A stretch of DNA of 64,000 nt. Source: Heterobilharzia americana. Its lineage: Eukaryota > Platyhelminthes > Trematoda > Strigeidida > Schistosomatidae. This document shows positions 1 through 12,500 of the stretch, piece by piece (position 1 is the stretch's first letter; each line of letters starts with the position of its first letter). Location: NCBI GenBank assembly GCA_944470555.2, contig OX104131.1, forward strand, positions 19,088,515 through 19,152,514. Direction: 5' to 3'. The notes below the pieces were generated by a model. It saw nothing but the letters and a program-made list of their open reading frames with translations, ran no database searches and was not told the DNA's origin. The position numbers and the translations under genes were made by a program.

Positions 1-342
1 AGTTATGTCCAACATTGTACAAAGCGCAATTATTCGTACTACACGATCAAGAGCCATGTAGATGTCTAATGCTTATTATGCTGTTTTCACTATTAATATT
101 ATAATCAGGTACGAAATCATGAACTGGTACTTCAACTCGGTAGTCGCCTATATAGTTGTCGAATTGAAACCATCAGTTAACATCACTTGAACAGTGTATT
201 TTGACAGGGATGTGATCTGAACTACAACTTTGACTGTCAGCTGTTTCATCACTAGCATACGCGAAACCATGCTAAAGAGGAATACTCTCGACAAATCACT
301 GGTATTCTTAAGTACAATTATTTAGAACTATTATAAAAACAC
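1..342. other. 3' flank / probable 3' UTR of the ZNF598-like gene
   Basis: AT-rich sequence lying downstream of the ZNF598 stop codon on the minus strand. I see no other gene. No canonical AATAAA was found on the minus strand here, so the cleavage site cannot be placed. Confidence 0.3.
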
Positions 343-579
343 TTAATAAATCAGCTCACTTTCGTGTTTATTGTCATCGTCCTTATTAACGTTTCCAACA
401 CTCAAAAGACCAGCTAAACCTTCCAAATATGCTGTTGCATTGATCTGTTTATGACGGTAGCGACGTGATAGGTCAGCAAATCGACTAAAAGCTGTTCGAC
501 CATTTTTATCAAACAAATCAGTTTCCACTGTTCGAATTAACTCACGATTACGTGTCTCCGCATCAGGTGGAGGTACGTA
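343..579 (-). CDS. ZNF598: ZNF598-like exon 8 (C-terminal domain, stop)
   Basis: Terminal coding exon for residues 634-711, in phase 0. The acceptor is ...gaagtctcag before TAC GTA; the stop TAA is at 345-343. The segment PDAETRNRELIRTVE, followed by FSRFADLSRRYRHKQI, matches the conserved ZNF598 C-terminal helical region, which in the human protein starts with an ERN-type motif and continues with F..S...R.G...A. This match ties a distant exon, 4.3 kb from the previous one, to the RING exons at 16 kb. Confidence 0.85.
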   Translation of the reverse strand, partial: YVPPPDAETRNRELIRTVETDLFDKNGRTAFSRFADLSRRYRHKQINATAYLEGLAGLLSVGNVNKDDDNKHESELIY

Positions 580-3500
580 CTGAGACTTCAATTAATGAAA
601 ACATAAAAATAGAAGTCAATGAAGAAAAAGTAAACAGTGAATGCAAAAATTAGACAAACATTTCAGCTACATTACAAGGTGAGAGAAATACAAAAACTTA
701 TTATCCAGTAGCCAGTTGACTTTTAACCAGTGGATCATGGGTTCCGATACCGCTTCATTTACCCAGGTTTCGGAAGCCAGGTAGCATTATCTTTTACCTA
801 CTTCCATCCTGGGCAAAACTACTACAACTGAAATAATACTCCAGAGCTACAAATAGTTTCCACCGTGCATTCTCACCTTATCGGAAGATCATTCTTCCTC
901 AGCAACAAAGTTCACCAAGTAGAGATGCAATCGTACAATAAAACATACTTTAAATGTCCTGTGCAACCAATCATTTTTGCTCTGTTTCTGTTTTCCTTTC
1001 TTCGTTTCTCCAATCACAGAGAAGAGAAATACAAACTCAGGTAGACAGACTGAAAGAATACTTGGTGAGTTTCTCTCTCAATAAGATGCAATACTTATTA
1101 TTAAATATCCATACTTAAGCACATTTAACCTCGCCTGGTTAACTAGTTTACTAGTTACTAGCCGGTCCTAAGCCCGGGTAAAGAGGGAAGGTTGGGCATA
1201 GGGCTAGCAACCCTACCCCGTAAAACAAATCTAACCGCTAAAGAAACTTCAAAGCACAAACAAAATATAAAAAATGAAAACAAACTTATTCCCCGCTGGA
1301 ATCGAAGAGGCGAAATGACGCCAGTTGGTGAAAGCCTTCGGGAAGCCAATTGGCCGATGTGTCTTCTCTCCCTCGAGGAAAGCGAAAGTAAATGTGGGGA
1401 CATGGAATGTCCGCACGATGTTTCAACCCAGCTGGTAGGGCAGCCCAGATTGCAAACGAGATGAAGAGGTATCACACTGAAGTGCTTGGAATTTGCGAAA
1501 GCAGATGGAATGGGAGTGGACTCTCCAAACTGTCAACTGGAGAATCAATAATCTACTCCGATATTGTCACCCAGACGCCAACCACGAGCACACTGAGGGA
1601 GTAGCTATCATGATGTCCTCAACAGCATCGAAGGCTCTCATGCAGTGGGAACCAATCTCCTCCTGCAGGATCATGACAGCAAGACGGGTTCAACTCAAAA
1701 GGAAGGAAGGAAGGTCACAATCATACAATGTTATGCACCTACAAATAATGCAGAACAAGAGAAAAAGGAGGATTTCTACAGACAACTTCAATCAACACTG
1801 GACAAGACCAACATCAGTTGGCGATATCAAAACTCATTCTAATGGGTGGGGCGACATGAATACCAAACTGGGAGCAGACAACACAGGAAGAGAACTAACC
1901 ATGGGTCGAGAGGCGCTAGGTGAAATGAATGAGAATGGAGAACTGTTTGCAGAATTCTGCGCATTCAACGATTTGGTGGTTGGAGGCAGTGTGTTCAGGC
2001 ACAAAGATATCCACAAAGCGACATGGATTTCACCAGATTGACACACTAAAAATCAAATCGACTTTATCTCAATCTGAAGAAAATGGAGACGCAGTCTACT
2101 TGACACAAGGTCAAGAAGAGGAGCAGATGTAGGTTCATATCACTAACTATCTAGTGCAAGGAACCTGCCTTCCAAATCAAGTTAAAAGCCTTCAAGGAAG
2201 CTGGTGATAGACCTCAATTCAAGTACAACACTCGGAAACTGAAGGATGAAACTACAAAGGAGATCTTCAAGGCAGCCATCAAGACAAAATGGGAGACATC
2301 GAGGAACATCCCTGAAGAAACCTGTGTGGAAGAACACTGGAAGTCTTTGAAAGCTATGTAGAAAGAAACCTGCACAACAGTATTAGGAAGGAAGAAGAAA
2401 GAAGACAAGGAATGGATCTGGACGGATACCTGGAAGCTGATAGAGGAGAGGAGGATGGTGAAGCAGAAGATAAACCAGTGCAAGGATGCTCAACGACAAG
2501 AGGAACTGAGCACAATGTATAAAACACTGGATAAAGAAGTGAAGAAGAGTGCGCGCAAAGACAAACGACACTTCTACGAAGCACTAGCAAGTGAAGCAGA
2601 ACAGGCTGCGGCTGGTAGGAGAGACAGAGACCTGACAACATTGTATCAAATAACCAGGTTGCTATCAGGGAAGAGACCAACACAGATGAAACCAATGAAA
2701 GATGAAGAAGGAAATTTAACTACAAAAGAAGAGAAACAGAGGAAACGATGGGCCGACCACTTCAAGAAGCTCTTGAATCGACCACCACCTGCACTTCGTC
2801 CAGAAATACCACCTGCAGCCGCTGAATTACAACTGAACATAAATCCCCCAACGAAAATGGAAGTCCTGAACGCCATAAAGCTGCTGAAATGCGGGAAAGC
2901 AGCAGGACCAGATGGAATACCGCCAGAAGCACTGAGAACAGATGCAGAGACAACAGCAGACATGCTCACAACACACCACTATTGCAGAAGGTATGGAAGG
3001 AAGAGAAGGTACCTGCCAACTGATTGGAAGAAGGGTTACCTTGTCAAACTGCCGAAGAAAGGAGACCTCAGTGCTTGCAAGAACTGGCACGGAATCACTC
3101 TCCTGTCCACCCCAAGTAAAGTATTAAGCCGCATCATCCTGGAGAGGCTTAAAGATGCACTGGATTCAAAACTGCGACCGGAACAGGCCGACTCGATTCA
3201 GGAAGTACAAATCATGTGCAGACCAAATTGCAACGCTTCGCATCATCATAGAACAGAGTTTAGAATGGCAGTCAATTCAACTCTACCTAACTTTATCGAC
3301 TTTGAGAAGGCCTTTGACAGCGTCGACCGAGAAGTAATTTGGAAACTGCTTCAATACTACGGAGTACCGCAAACCTTTATCCGCCTCATTCAACAACTAA
3401 ATGAAGACGCCACATGCCAGCCAAGTAATTCACAATGGGAAGCTCAGTGATGCCTTTGAAGTGAAGACAGGAGTGAAACAAGGTTGCCTACTATCCCCAT

Positions 3501-6500
3501 GATATTCCTGATTGCGGTCGACTAGACTGGATCATGCAGCAAACAGTGAGGAGCTGTGAGAAGAGGGGGATACACTGTCTGGACTGAGGAAAAGAACCTA
3601 GAAGATTTGGATTTCGCCAACGATGACTTGTGCCTGATGTCACACAAACTTGAAGATCTACAGGCGAAAACTAACAAGTTGGCAGAAGAGGTGGGGCAGG
3701 GCAGGGCAGGGCAGCGAAGACGGGACTTCAAGTGAATATAGAGAAGACAGAAGTGATGAAGATACCGCACCACCACCATCAACAACAACAACAAACTCCA
3801 ATCACCGTCAACGGGAGAAACTTAAAGGAAGTAACCTCCTTCACTTATCTAGGAAGCACTGTTTCAACTACAGGAGGGACGGACGAGGACGTCAAAGTCA
3901 GAATCGGAAAAGCAAGACAGGCGTTCATTAGCCTGAAACCAGTGTGGAGATCTTCTGCACTCAGCATGCGGAACAAGATACGGATTTTCAACACCAACGT
4001 CAAGTCAGTGCTCTTGTATGGCTCAGAGACTTGGCGCGTCACGAAAGGCATTTCCAATAAACTACAGACATTCATCAACAACTGCTTACGCTCGCTGCTG
4101 AAGATCAGATGGCCAGAAAGAATAAGCAACAAGGAACTCTGGGAACGAACCAACCAAGAACCTATCACGCTACAAATATGCAGGAAGAAGTGGAGATGGA
4201 TTGGCCATGCACTGAGAAGGCCGACTGAGGACATCACGCGTCAGGCCCTCGAGTGGAATCCCCATGGGAAGCGACGAGTTGGACGTCCAAGGGTGACATG
4301 GAGGAGGTCGTGCGAGGAGGAAATGAGAGCTTCTGGGCTGTCGTGGGACCAGGTTCAAAAGATCTCAGAGAACAGAGGTCACTGGAGACGTGCTACTGAA
4401 GCCCTATGTTCCACTAGGAACCCAAGGGACTAATAATAAAAATAATAATAATAATAATAAGCACATTTACTTTGGGCTAAACGTTTTTGATACACAAAGT
4501 GGTTTCGTTCATTAAACACACAATACAATATATCAGTGGCTAGTCAATCCACTTTTGTAATCCTCATTCAGTTCAGATTTTAAACACTAATTATCTCTAA
4601 TGGAACAAAATAATAATTTCATCCGTCCACCGGTCCAAATCAACATAGGACTAGGCATCACTGCGTAGCGGTACGAGTTGTTATAGCTCATATCAGTACA
4701 TCAAATAAAAGATAATGAAGTGGAAGATGAAGAGAAGAAAACCCAATCATAGATGGCATTGACCACATTAAACAGTATGACTATATATATACGTATTGCT
4801 TTTAAGTTATTTAAATAGTCAGAAACTAACTTCAACCTACCTCGGCATATAACAAACACTCTATGTCCATCGAATCGTTAAACTGAATAGACTTTATAAG
4901 TTTGATTAGTTTAGAGATTTCAGGCTTTACATTGTTATTCACACTAGAAGAGGGACATTTTTGTTCTAACTGACGTCCTGACTTCTCAGTTGGTTTTTCC
5001 TTAGATTGTTGCTTTCGTGATACATCTTGTTTCTGAGATTTCTTCAATCCTTCATTTGAAGTGGAAGATAAGGATGGAAAGTCGTTTGCCTGAGATGGTG
5101 GTTCATACCTGGGTATATTTGATTGAATCGATTGGTTGGAATAAGGAACCATTTCAACTGTTTGTATATGAGTGAACTGAGGTCTTTCCAATGGAGGATC
5201 ATCTATATACTAAGGTATAAAACGGAACATAATTACGCATCAAGTATAGACAACCGAAAAAATATAGCAGGGTAACACAAACAATAACGAATAACACAAG
5301 CTAAGAGTCAGAACTCAATGAAGTTATTTGAAGAAGGGTTTGAATCTTTATCTACTTTTGTCTAGCTAAAACTAAGAGTTATCATCAGTACTTAGAGATG
5401 TTCACTAGCAATTCGGTGAAAAAAAATAGCTGTGCATAACTGCCAAATTAAAATTATTAGCTTTCAACGCATATTCGAATAAAATTAGATGTAGAAATCC
5501 ATATGCTTGGATATGGCTTATTGGCTTAAGCACTCGACTTACGAACAATGACTTTCAAGTCCCCCCCACCTCCTTCAATCTGGACAACCGGACACCATCA
5601 AAGGCTTTCATATAACGCATGTGGCTCAGCTTAATAAATAAACTTGTACCGTGTTGGTTTACAATTCAGTTTAGTACTGAGGAGAAACAACCTACTTTTT
5701 TAGCGTCGACTTGAAACCAAGATACACGCTTTAACCAATTAGCAAGCAATAAATCTCAGCAGCAGTTGTATAGGTAAGTGAATGCGCTATCAATAGGGAA
5801 TATGGTCACAACCAAATGGATAACCATACTATCCAATTTGTCCAGACCGAAATAAGGAGAATGAGTTAGAAATTGTGACCAAGTCGTTGGTAATACAACG
5901 TTTACGTTGAACATTTATATTACATATGTTTGGTTCCACCAACAGAAAATAATTTTCCTACTTTAATGTTCATATTTTTTACGTTGCTACAATAACAAAG
6001 TAGTTAAATTACAACTTCTAAACAAAAACCAGCTTGAAATCTTAGAATTTATCCTTCAAGGATGATCTGAGGTGCACGAAAAAGTAATGCTACAGATGTG
6101 TTGTGCAATAGTAGCTAGTATGTAAACCTCTAAATCCCTAATCAAAACAACGAATAACTACACAGAAGATACCCTAAAACCTTCAACAGGAAGTTTACCT
6201 TGGGAATTATAACTCTGATGACTTGTCACACAGTGTAATCAAACTACTTCACAGAACTTCAGCATTATAAAGGTATCAGTAACGAAGATCTTAGCCACGG
6301 TTTTTGTATAGAAGACTGTCGAATAAGGGGCACATTATTTTCCGATTTCTCTTTCGATGTGAATTGAACGTCCAAATGACAATAACGCTGCATCAAATAC
6401 AGACTTTTTTAGCTCCAACTTTACAGATATTCTCATAATATTGTGATAACCCCTACAACAATCACTGGATAAATTTAAGATTCCTTTCAGTAATATTTGA

Positions 6501-9500
6501 GTATCTTCAAAACAAAGCTCAAGGGCTGACAATCCTCTGAAGTGCAAGGATTAGCGCTGTATTACTGATCAAATAGTGAATAACTGCGTGACTGTAATCG
6601 TAATTTGACTGTTGGTGAGAGGTGTTAGCAGATGTAGACAGATTAATTTAGGCCCTAAAAAATTTAAGAACTAACGTTCGGCCACCATTTGTGATATAGC
6701 ACAAAACTGGTCACGGTGATGCACAAGTATACCCCCCGCCACTTTTGAGCTGTAGTTCAGTTGTTTAGGGCGATGACTACCAACCACTGGGTCACGAGTT
6801 CGAGCCACGCTCTACCTACCAAGGTTTGGGCAGTCAGATAGTATTAACAGCCCCCACAAAATAAGTGTGGCTCGTTGCTTACCGCGCGGACGTGCAAATG
6901 ATGGCTGAGTGCGTCTCTCCCTCTCTCTCTCTCACCATCTTTGAAGTCGTGAGCAATTTGACGAACCTTCACCTCTATTCTGCCAGCCAGGATTCACTTT
7001 TGTCGATAATAAAGTCATTCCTCTTCTATCCAATTCCTTTTTTCATGCTGCCATGAAGTGTGACAACTTAAAGTGGTGCACGTCTGTGTGGTTTTACGTT
7101 GATTTGCTTCCCTAACTATCCTCAGACTTAACAATAAAAACTTGGGCAACTTCTGAAGTCTTCCAGTAGGAAACCTAGGTGTTATTTATAGCTGACCCTG
7201 ATTTCAGTCCGTCTACTTTTTAAGCAACTAATTCGTACTGAATCCTTGTCATAATTGAAATAAATAGGAACCAACTGAAAACGTACCTTATCACTTTCGT
7301 CTCTTAGAGTCATACCGCCAGAATCATTCAATTCATCGTCTCTTGTCCTTATGCCTTGCTTAACATTACATTTTTTGTATTATTCAGTCCAGCTCTTCCA
7401 ATCACTTCGACATGTTTCTTTGTACCATTTGATAACATCTTTGAAGTCATTGCTTTATTCTCCGAGATTGCTTTTGAATTTAAACTTGTAGGAGTTTTTA
7501 GACGACCAGGGTTACTTGGAAGAGCTGGAAAGTCTAGTGGTGTTGGAGTTGGCACTACAGGAGCCACCGACAGCTTTGGATTCTCCTCAGAATCCAAACT
7601 ATTATTTACATTGGGCCATGATGGTGGATTATTACCTACCTCATAAGAAATGGAGTAGAGATATTAGCACTGGAAAGCGTTTTAAAGAAAACATATCTTG
7701 TGAGTGAACAAGAAGTAACTAATGAAATGATTCTTGAAGACTTCAGTAAACGGGCAGCATATATACATAAGAACATTTCCATCATTTAGTGATATTTGTA
7801 TAATGAATACATACAATCTACTACAATCGACTTTGAACGCGTGTTTTCTCTCCCACAGAAGGTTTCAGCTACAGCACCTAATGGAAAAAGCAATTTTATT
7901 TTCTTATACAGTAAGGGATCAAACATCGATGACAGACGTCAGGTCAGTCAATAATGAAGTGGAACCTCGTATTACTGAGTAACAATCCAAACTACTATAC
8001 CTAACAACACATTATTAAGATGAAAGACAAAGAAACAACAAAACAAAACGTGGTCAAAATTCGTAGGTCACAAGAGGGAGTAAAAACAATTAATGAAGCG
8101 CGATATGACGATTAAGATGAAGATAATGTATGGACGCACCTGTAACATTGAGATAGACTCTAAACCATATCACCTAGTCTCTAACCACTTTACTAAGTTT
8201 TCACACAGACCCCAACCTGAAAGTCCACATTTCCTCTGCAATGCTCAGATCATTAGTCAACGGCTTCGGGAAATGATGCCACGTTCACGTCTGAACAGTT
8301 CAAATCTACTTCATCTAAGATTGCACGACAGGGGAGACGGTGACTAGATATGCTTAAAATGTCCCAGCCATCTGAGTAGATGAAGGTTTATAACCTCGTC
8401 AACTGATCCACCACTCTTGAGTAAAACTCCATGGATAACTAATACGTTACTAATGTATTGGTTTTGTGACGCACGATTAGTGTTGTGAAGGTAACCGTGG
8501 TCGCGAACATGAGGCCTTCTAAACTACTACAACTCTGCTAGCCACGTTTCATAAAAGAACAAAGCGAACTGTTGCTAAATGCATGAAGACAAAGATTGTT
8601 TCAATTCGATCTCCCACTCTCTCTTTCATGTCGAATAAAGTCGCATGTCAAGGTAAGCCACGGTCAGCCATTACGTCAACTGATTCATGTTCTCCTAGAA
8701 AATACAAATTAATTAGCAACGTCATGCTGACCTGCAAGTTGGTATCACTTCGCAAATTTGTAGACTAAGGATGATATAACATTTAAGTTATTCTACTGAT
8801 AATTTCAACATACGAAAATAAAGTCTCTAAAATCATCAGTCCTTTAGCGTCAATTGCTTCCGAAATAGATGACCGACAGCTGCACATAAGAAAACAGCGT
8901 AGACCCTAGATGACAAACCATTACTCATTGGTAATCAGACATGATGAGTGGTGTACGTTACCCTCATCAGTATGATCTAAATGCATTGACTGCTCTACAA
9001 AATAATTTTCCGATTAATGATCACCAATCCTTACGATGAGCAAACACGAAAATAATACTGGTGTATGGTCTGTTTATCTAAGTATTCTATCAAAATCTAA
9101 AAATGAAGTACGTGTAAATCTGTTGAGTCAGTATCAGACGAATCTGGCTTTTACACGACGGTTAACTGCAATTGAAACCAATACACAAACGGGAAGTACC
9201 GGGATTAGAGATGGCTGATCCAAGTGATCCAAGAGTTGTGAAACCAGATGAATTTACAGAGGCACCAGATGAAAACTGTGAATTTTTTATGACACCAGAC
9301 GCATTACTCTTGTTAACCCAAGTGGGAGGATTACCTGAATGACCAAGCAGACAAAAAGAAGAGAAATATTTAAAATAAAACTATTTACAATGACGAGAAA
9401 TATTAAATAAGTGTTTTGAACTAAACTACGAATGTAAACGAAACGACAATTTCCACCTACATAAAAATTCTAGAGCATATTTATGAGTTAGACGTTGACT

Positions 9501-12500
9501 ATCTAAAGAAAAGCTTGTCTCTTTATGATAATGAATGTTCAATATTAAAAAATTAACCCCAAGAAACAGGAAAAGGCTACAAACGTTTTGGGTTATTATG
9601 TAGAATTCTGATGCCACATATATTACATTGAAACGCTATTGCATTATTGCATCATTATTAGGTAACTATACTCGGTACGCGTTTATTCATTACGAAATAA
9701 GGGTTAAGCTGATTGACAGAATAGGCAGTAAGACAATTTTACACGCAATTGTGCAAATACATGTGCTGTAGTGTGGAATTCAATTTACTCTTCATTAAGT
9801 GTAATTTATTAGGTGTTGTACTCACAGTGAGTTTCAGTTATTATTTATGAGCATGTTTTCTTTGGTTTCATGATATAGTACTGTAAGATATAGTACGACC
9901 GATTAGTCATTCTTGGTTATTACTCAATTTGGGTTTGTGGGACATTTACAATCAAGTGAAATCAGCTAGGCAGTAATTTCATTCCAGAGAGCCCATAGCA
10001 CTCGAGAAGACCACAACATATCGTATCAACAACTGAACGTCATTCTACTACAACCTACGTCGAAACAATTAACTTTTACCCTGTAACATTAACTGGTATG
10101 CACGGTAGAAGTTAAAACAGCTTGGCAGAATCTAGAGCCTTCAAACAATGCATATCGCTAAAGTATCCAAACACATTAACCTGTAAATAATTGCGAAGCT
10201 GCATTATTATTCTTATTATTAATCTACCTCACTGTTTACGTATTTTCATTGACAGTAATGAAAGTTTCCAAAGAATAGTGCTGTCTTCGGAACACAAGCA
10301 ACTTAAACATCCTCATGAAAAAATTTTTAAAAAGTCAATGACAGATTTCATACCAGTAGAAGATTTTGGCGATTGCGTTAGACTTGGGAAGTCATCTGAT
10401 GTAAGACGATTCTTGTTAGTAAGATTGATGCTAGCAACACGAGAAAGCCAACTTGTTCCCACTGTTGGTCGATTATCTTGAACATTATTTGTATCTTTCC
10501 CTTCTCGTTCTGTTAATGCACTAGCCGATTCCCTTAGTCTTTGTACAGTAGTTTGGAGGTTACTCGGTCCATCTGTTGCTGCTTGAGAGCCAGACACCAG
10601 TGGCCTGGTAGACTGTAATGAGGGGAAATCTTCACCTGTCCATTCAGAAGGATTAGGCCGACGATAAGATACATTAGAATTGTCCTCTGGAATAAGTCTA
10701 CCATCAGAAGCATCTGAAATCGCATAAGCAAAATCTGTATTTGTCTGAAGGCATATGTAGCAACTAATTCATATAGGCAATAAAACCGAAAATAATGCCC
10801 TCGAGCTCCAAATTTATTGTTGTTAGCATTTAGTTGAAGTGACACTAGTATTAATAAATAGCTTTTATCACAAGTCACAAACTTATAGTGGCTTTCATTC
10901 CGAACGGTAATGTATCATAAAGGTAAAAGCCAAGAGTGGATTCAACTGGAGTGAGAGATATTTCGTAATTCATGAAACAATTTATTCTCGGTATGTCAAA
11001 ACAACTCAAGTTTCAATATTGTTTTAACAGTAAAGTTAATTCAGTAGGATTGAGAAAATGCTTACTATAATACTGGGTTACGGTCAAGCAGTAGGCATTC
11101 GAATAAAGCTTGACCAAATGGATGGGATAAAACAGTGTATAATAATTTTTTTAGATATTTCATTTTCTACGTGAACCGGGTACAAAGGCATCAAGGGATG
11201 CGCCATACAGAATGATACAGTAACACTAAGAAGATGAAGCATTGAGAACAGATAACGAACATATCCTGTCAAAAATATCCCATTTTCCTAACAAAACGTG
11301 GTGCATTCACGTATTCAGGATACATAAACCATATGATAAATGAAATATTTTTGTTCGAGATTTCCAACCTAGTTGTTACTGAAAAATACATTGATCGCTG
11401 AGACACGATTTCAAAAAAATGCTTAAAATTATTTTAAACACAAATGAAACTTCTATATTTAAGTTTGAGAACCAAAACATCCCCAGTTAGCACGTCAGAA
11501 ACAACTACTTTTTCTAATATAACTTAAAACAAGAGTGGATTTGCGCAGTTGATTCCTAGTGTTATTCACATGTATGCTTGACAAATTCTCTAAACCCTCA
11601 ACACAAACCAAGTGGGATAATTACGTCTAGGGGGTTTAGAAAATCATCAAGTAATTACTTTTTACTCAATTAAATATTGTTCATGAATGAGCCCCAAATT
11701 GCAACTCACCAAGAACGCCACCAACACTATATACATCACGATTCACTTGATCCCGTCGTCTAAAAGCAGAATCAGCAGTTGTTGCATGTCGTATGGAGAT
11801 CGGGAGCCAAGAATTAGGATCATTGGCTACTTCATTTGGGTGTTCTTGAAAACGATGCAAACCTAGGCGATCTGCTGTTGCGAAACATGAGATACGTTGC
11901 TGAGCCCGACATTCAGTGCATAGATGATGTGATTCACCGTAATGATCTAATAATTCATCTTGCTTCCTATGCATGGTGATATAAATGAATAATAAAATGC
12001 AGCCAGTAAACACTAAAACATTACGCAACTTCTCATATCCAAGAAATAACAAACAAGCAAAATAATAGAAATGCACAAACACAACAATGTATCAATCATC
12101 AATAACAAGGTGGAACTAATAAAATGGGTGACAGAAATTATAGCGACAAGAACATGACAATATACTGGACAAACAGGAAAGAAATAAAATAACGGGAAAA
12201 TAAAATGTGACATCTATTCTAGCAATATAAATGACATTCATGCTATCACTTTTAACTCTAGGCTCTAACATTTAGCCTTACCTTGGATACGACAAGTCCA
12301 CCCAACTCAGCTGATCAATCTACAACTTCACAGACAGACCTACCTACTCTGTCGAAATTCAATATCTAAAGTTGATATGGTGCAGCCTTTGGATTCACTA
12401 TAAGGATGAGAGAAATCCCCACCGTCACATGTTACATTATATGGGTATACAATTAGGCTGGGGGTATTCAGGTATCTGGTACGCACCGCATGTTAACACG

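Larger units (their letters stand above)
1128..4457 (+). mobile_element. RTE-clade non-LTR retrotransposon, near full length, copy 1
   Basis: A 3.3-kb element flanked by a 12-bp exact target-site duplication, ending in an (AAT)n tail typical of RTE elements. It begins with a roughly 250-bp leader (cgcctggttaactagtt...) shared with copy 2 at 49178. It then encodes an AP-like endonuclease, a reverse transcriptase and a basic C-terminal region. The reading frame is broken by several frameshifts and stops, so it is a dead copy. It sits antisense in intron 7 of the ZNF598-like gene. The family looks like schistosome SR2-type RTE elements; a named family would need a database match. Confidence 0.9.
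580..4840 (-). other. Intron 7 of the ZNF598-like gene
   Basis: A 4261-bp intron with donor GTAGGT at 4840 and acceptor CAG at 580. Most of it (1128-4457) is an RTE retrotransposon inserted antisense to the gene. A SINE remnant lies near 705-800. The rest shows no coding signal. Confidence 0.8.
5210..7369 (-). other. Intron 6 of the ZNF598-like gene
   Basis: A 2160-bp intron that contains two SINE-like segments (about 5505-5645 and 6745-6930). The donor GTAATG at 7369 is weak. No other coding signal was seen. Confidence 0.7.

Noticed and set aside
1158..1475. Overlapping open frames on both strands at the start of RTE copies 1 and 2 (also 49207-49589)
   Set aside because: They lie in the conserved non-coding leader of the element; no domain and no frame conservation between the copies.
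8940..8965. CTGATGAG-like string on the minus strand near 8950
   Set aside because: No GAAA strand or pairing stems around it; a chance match.
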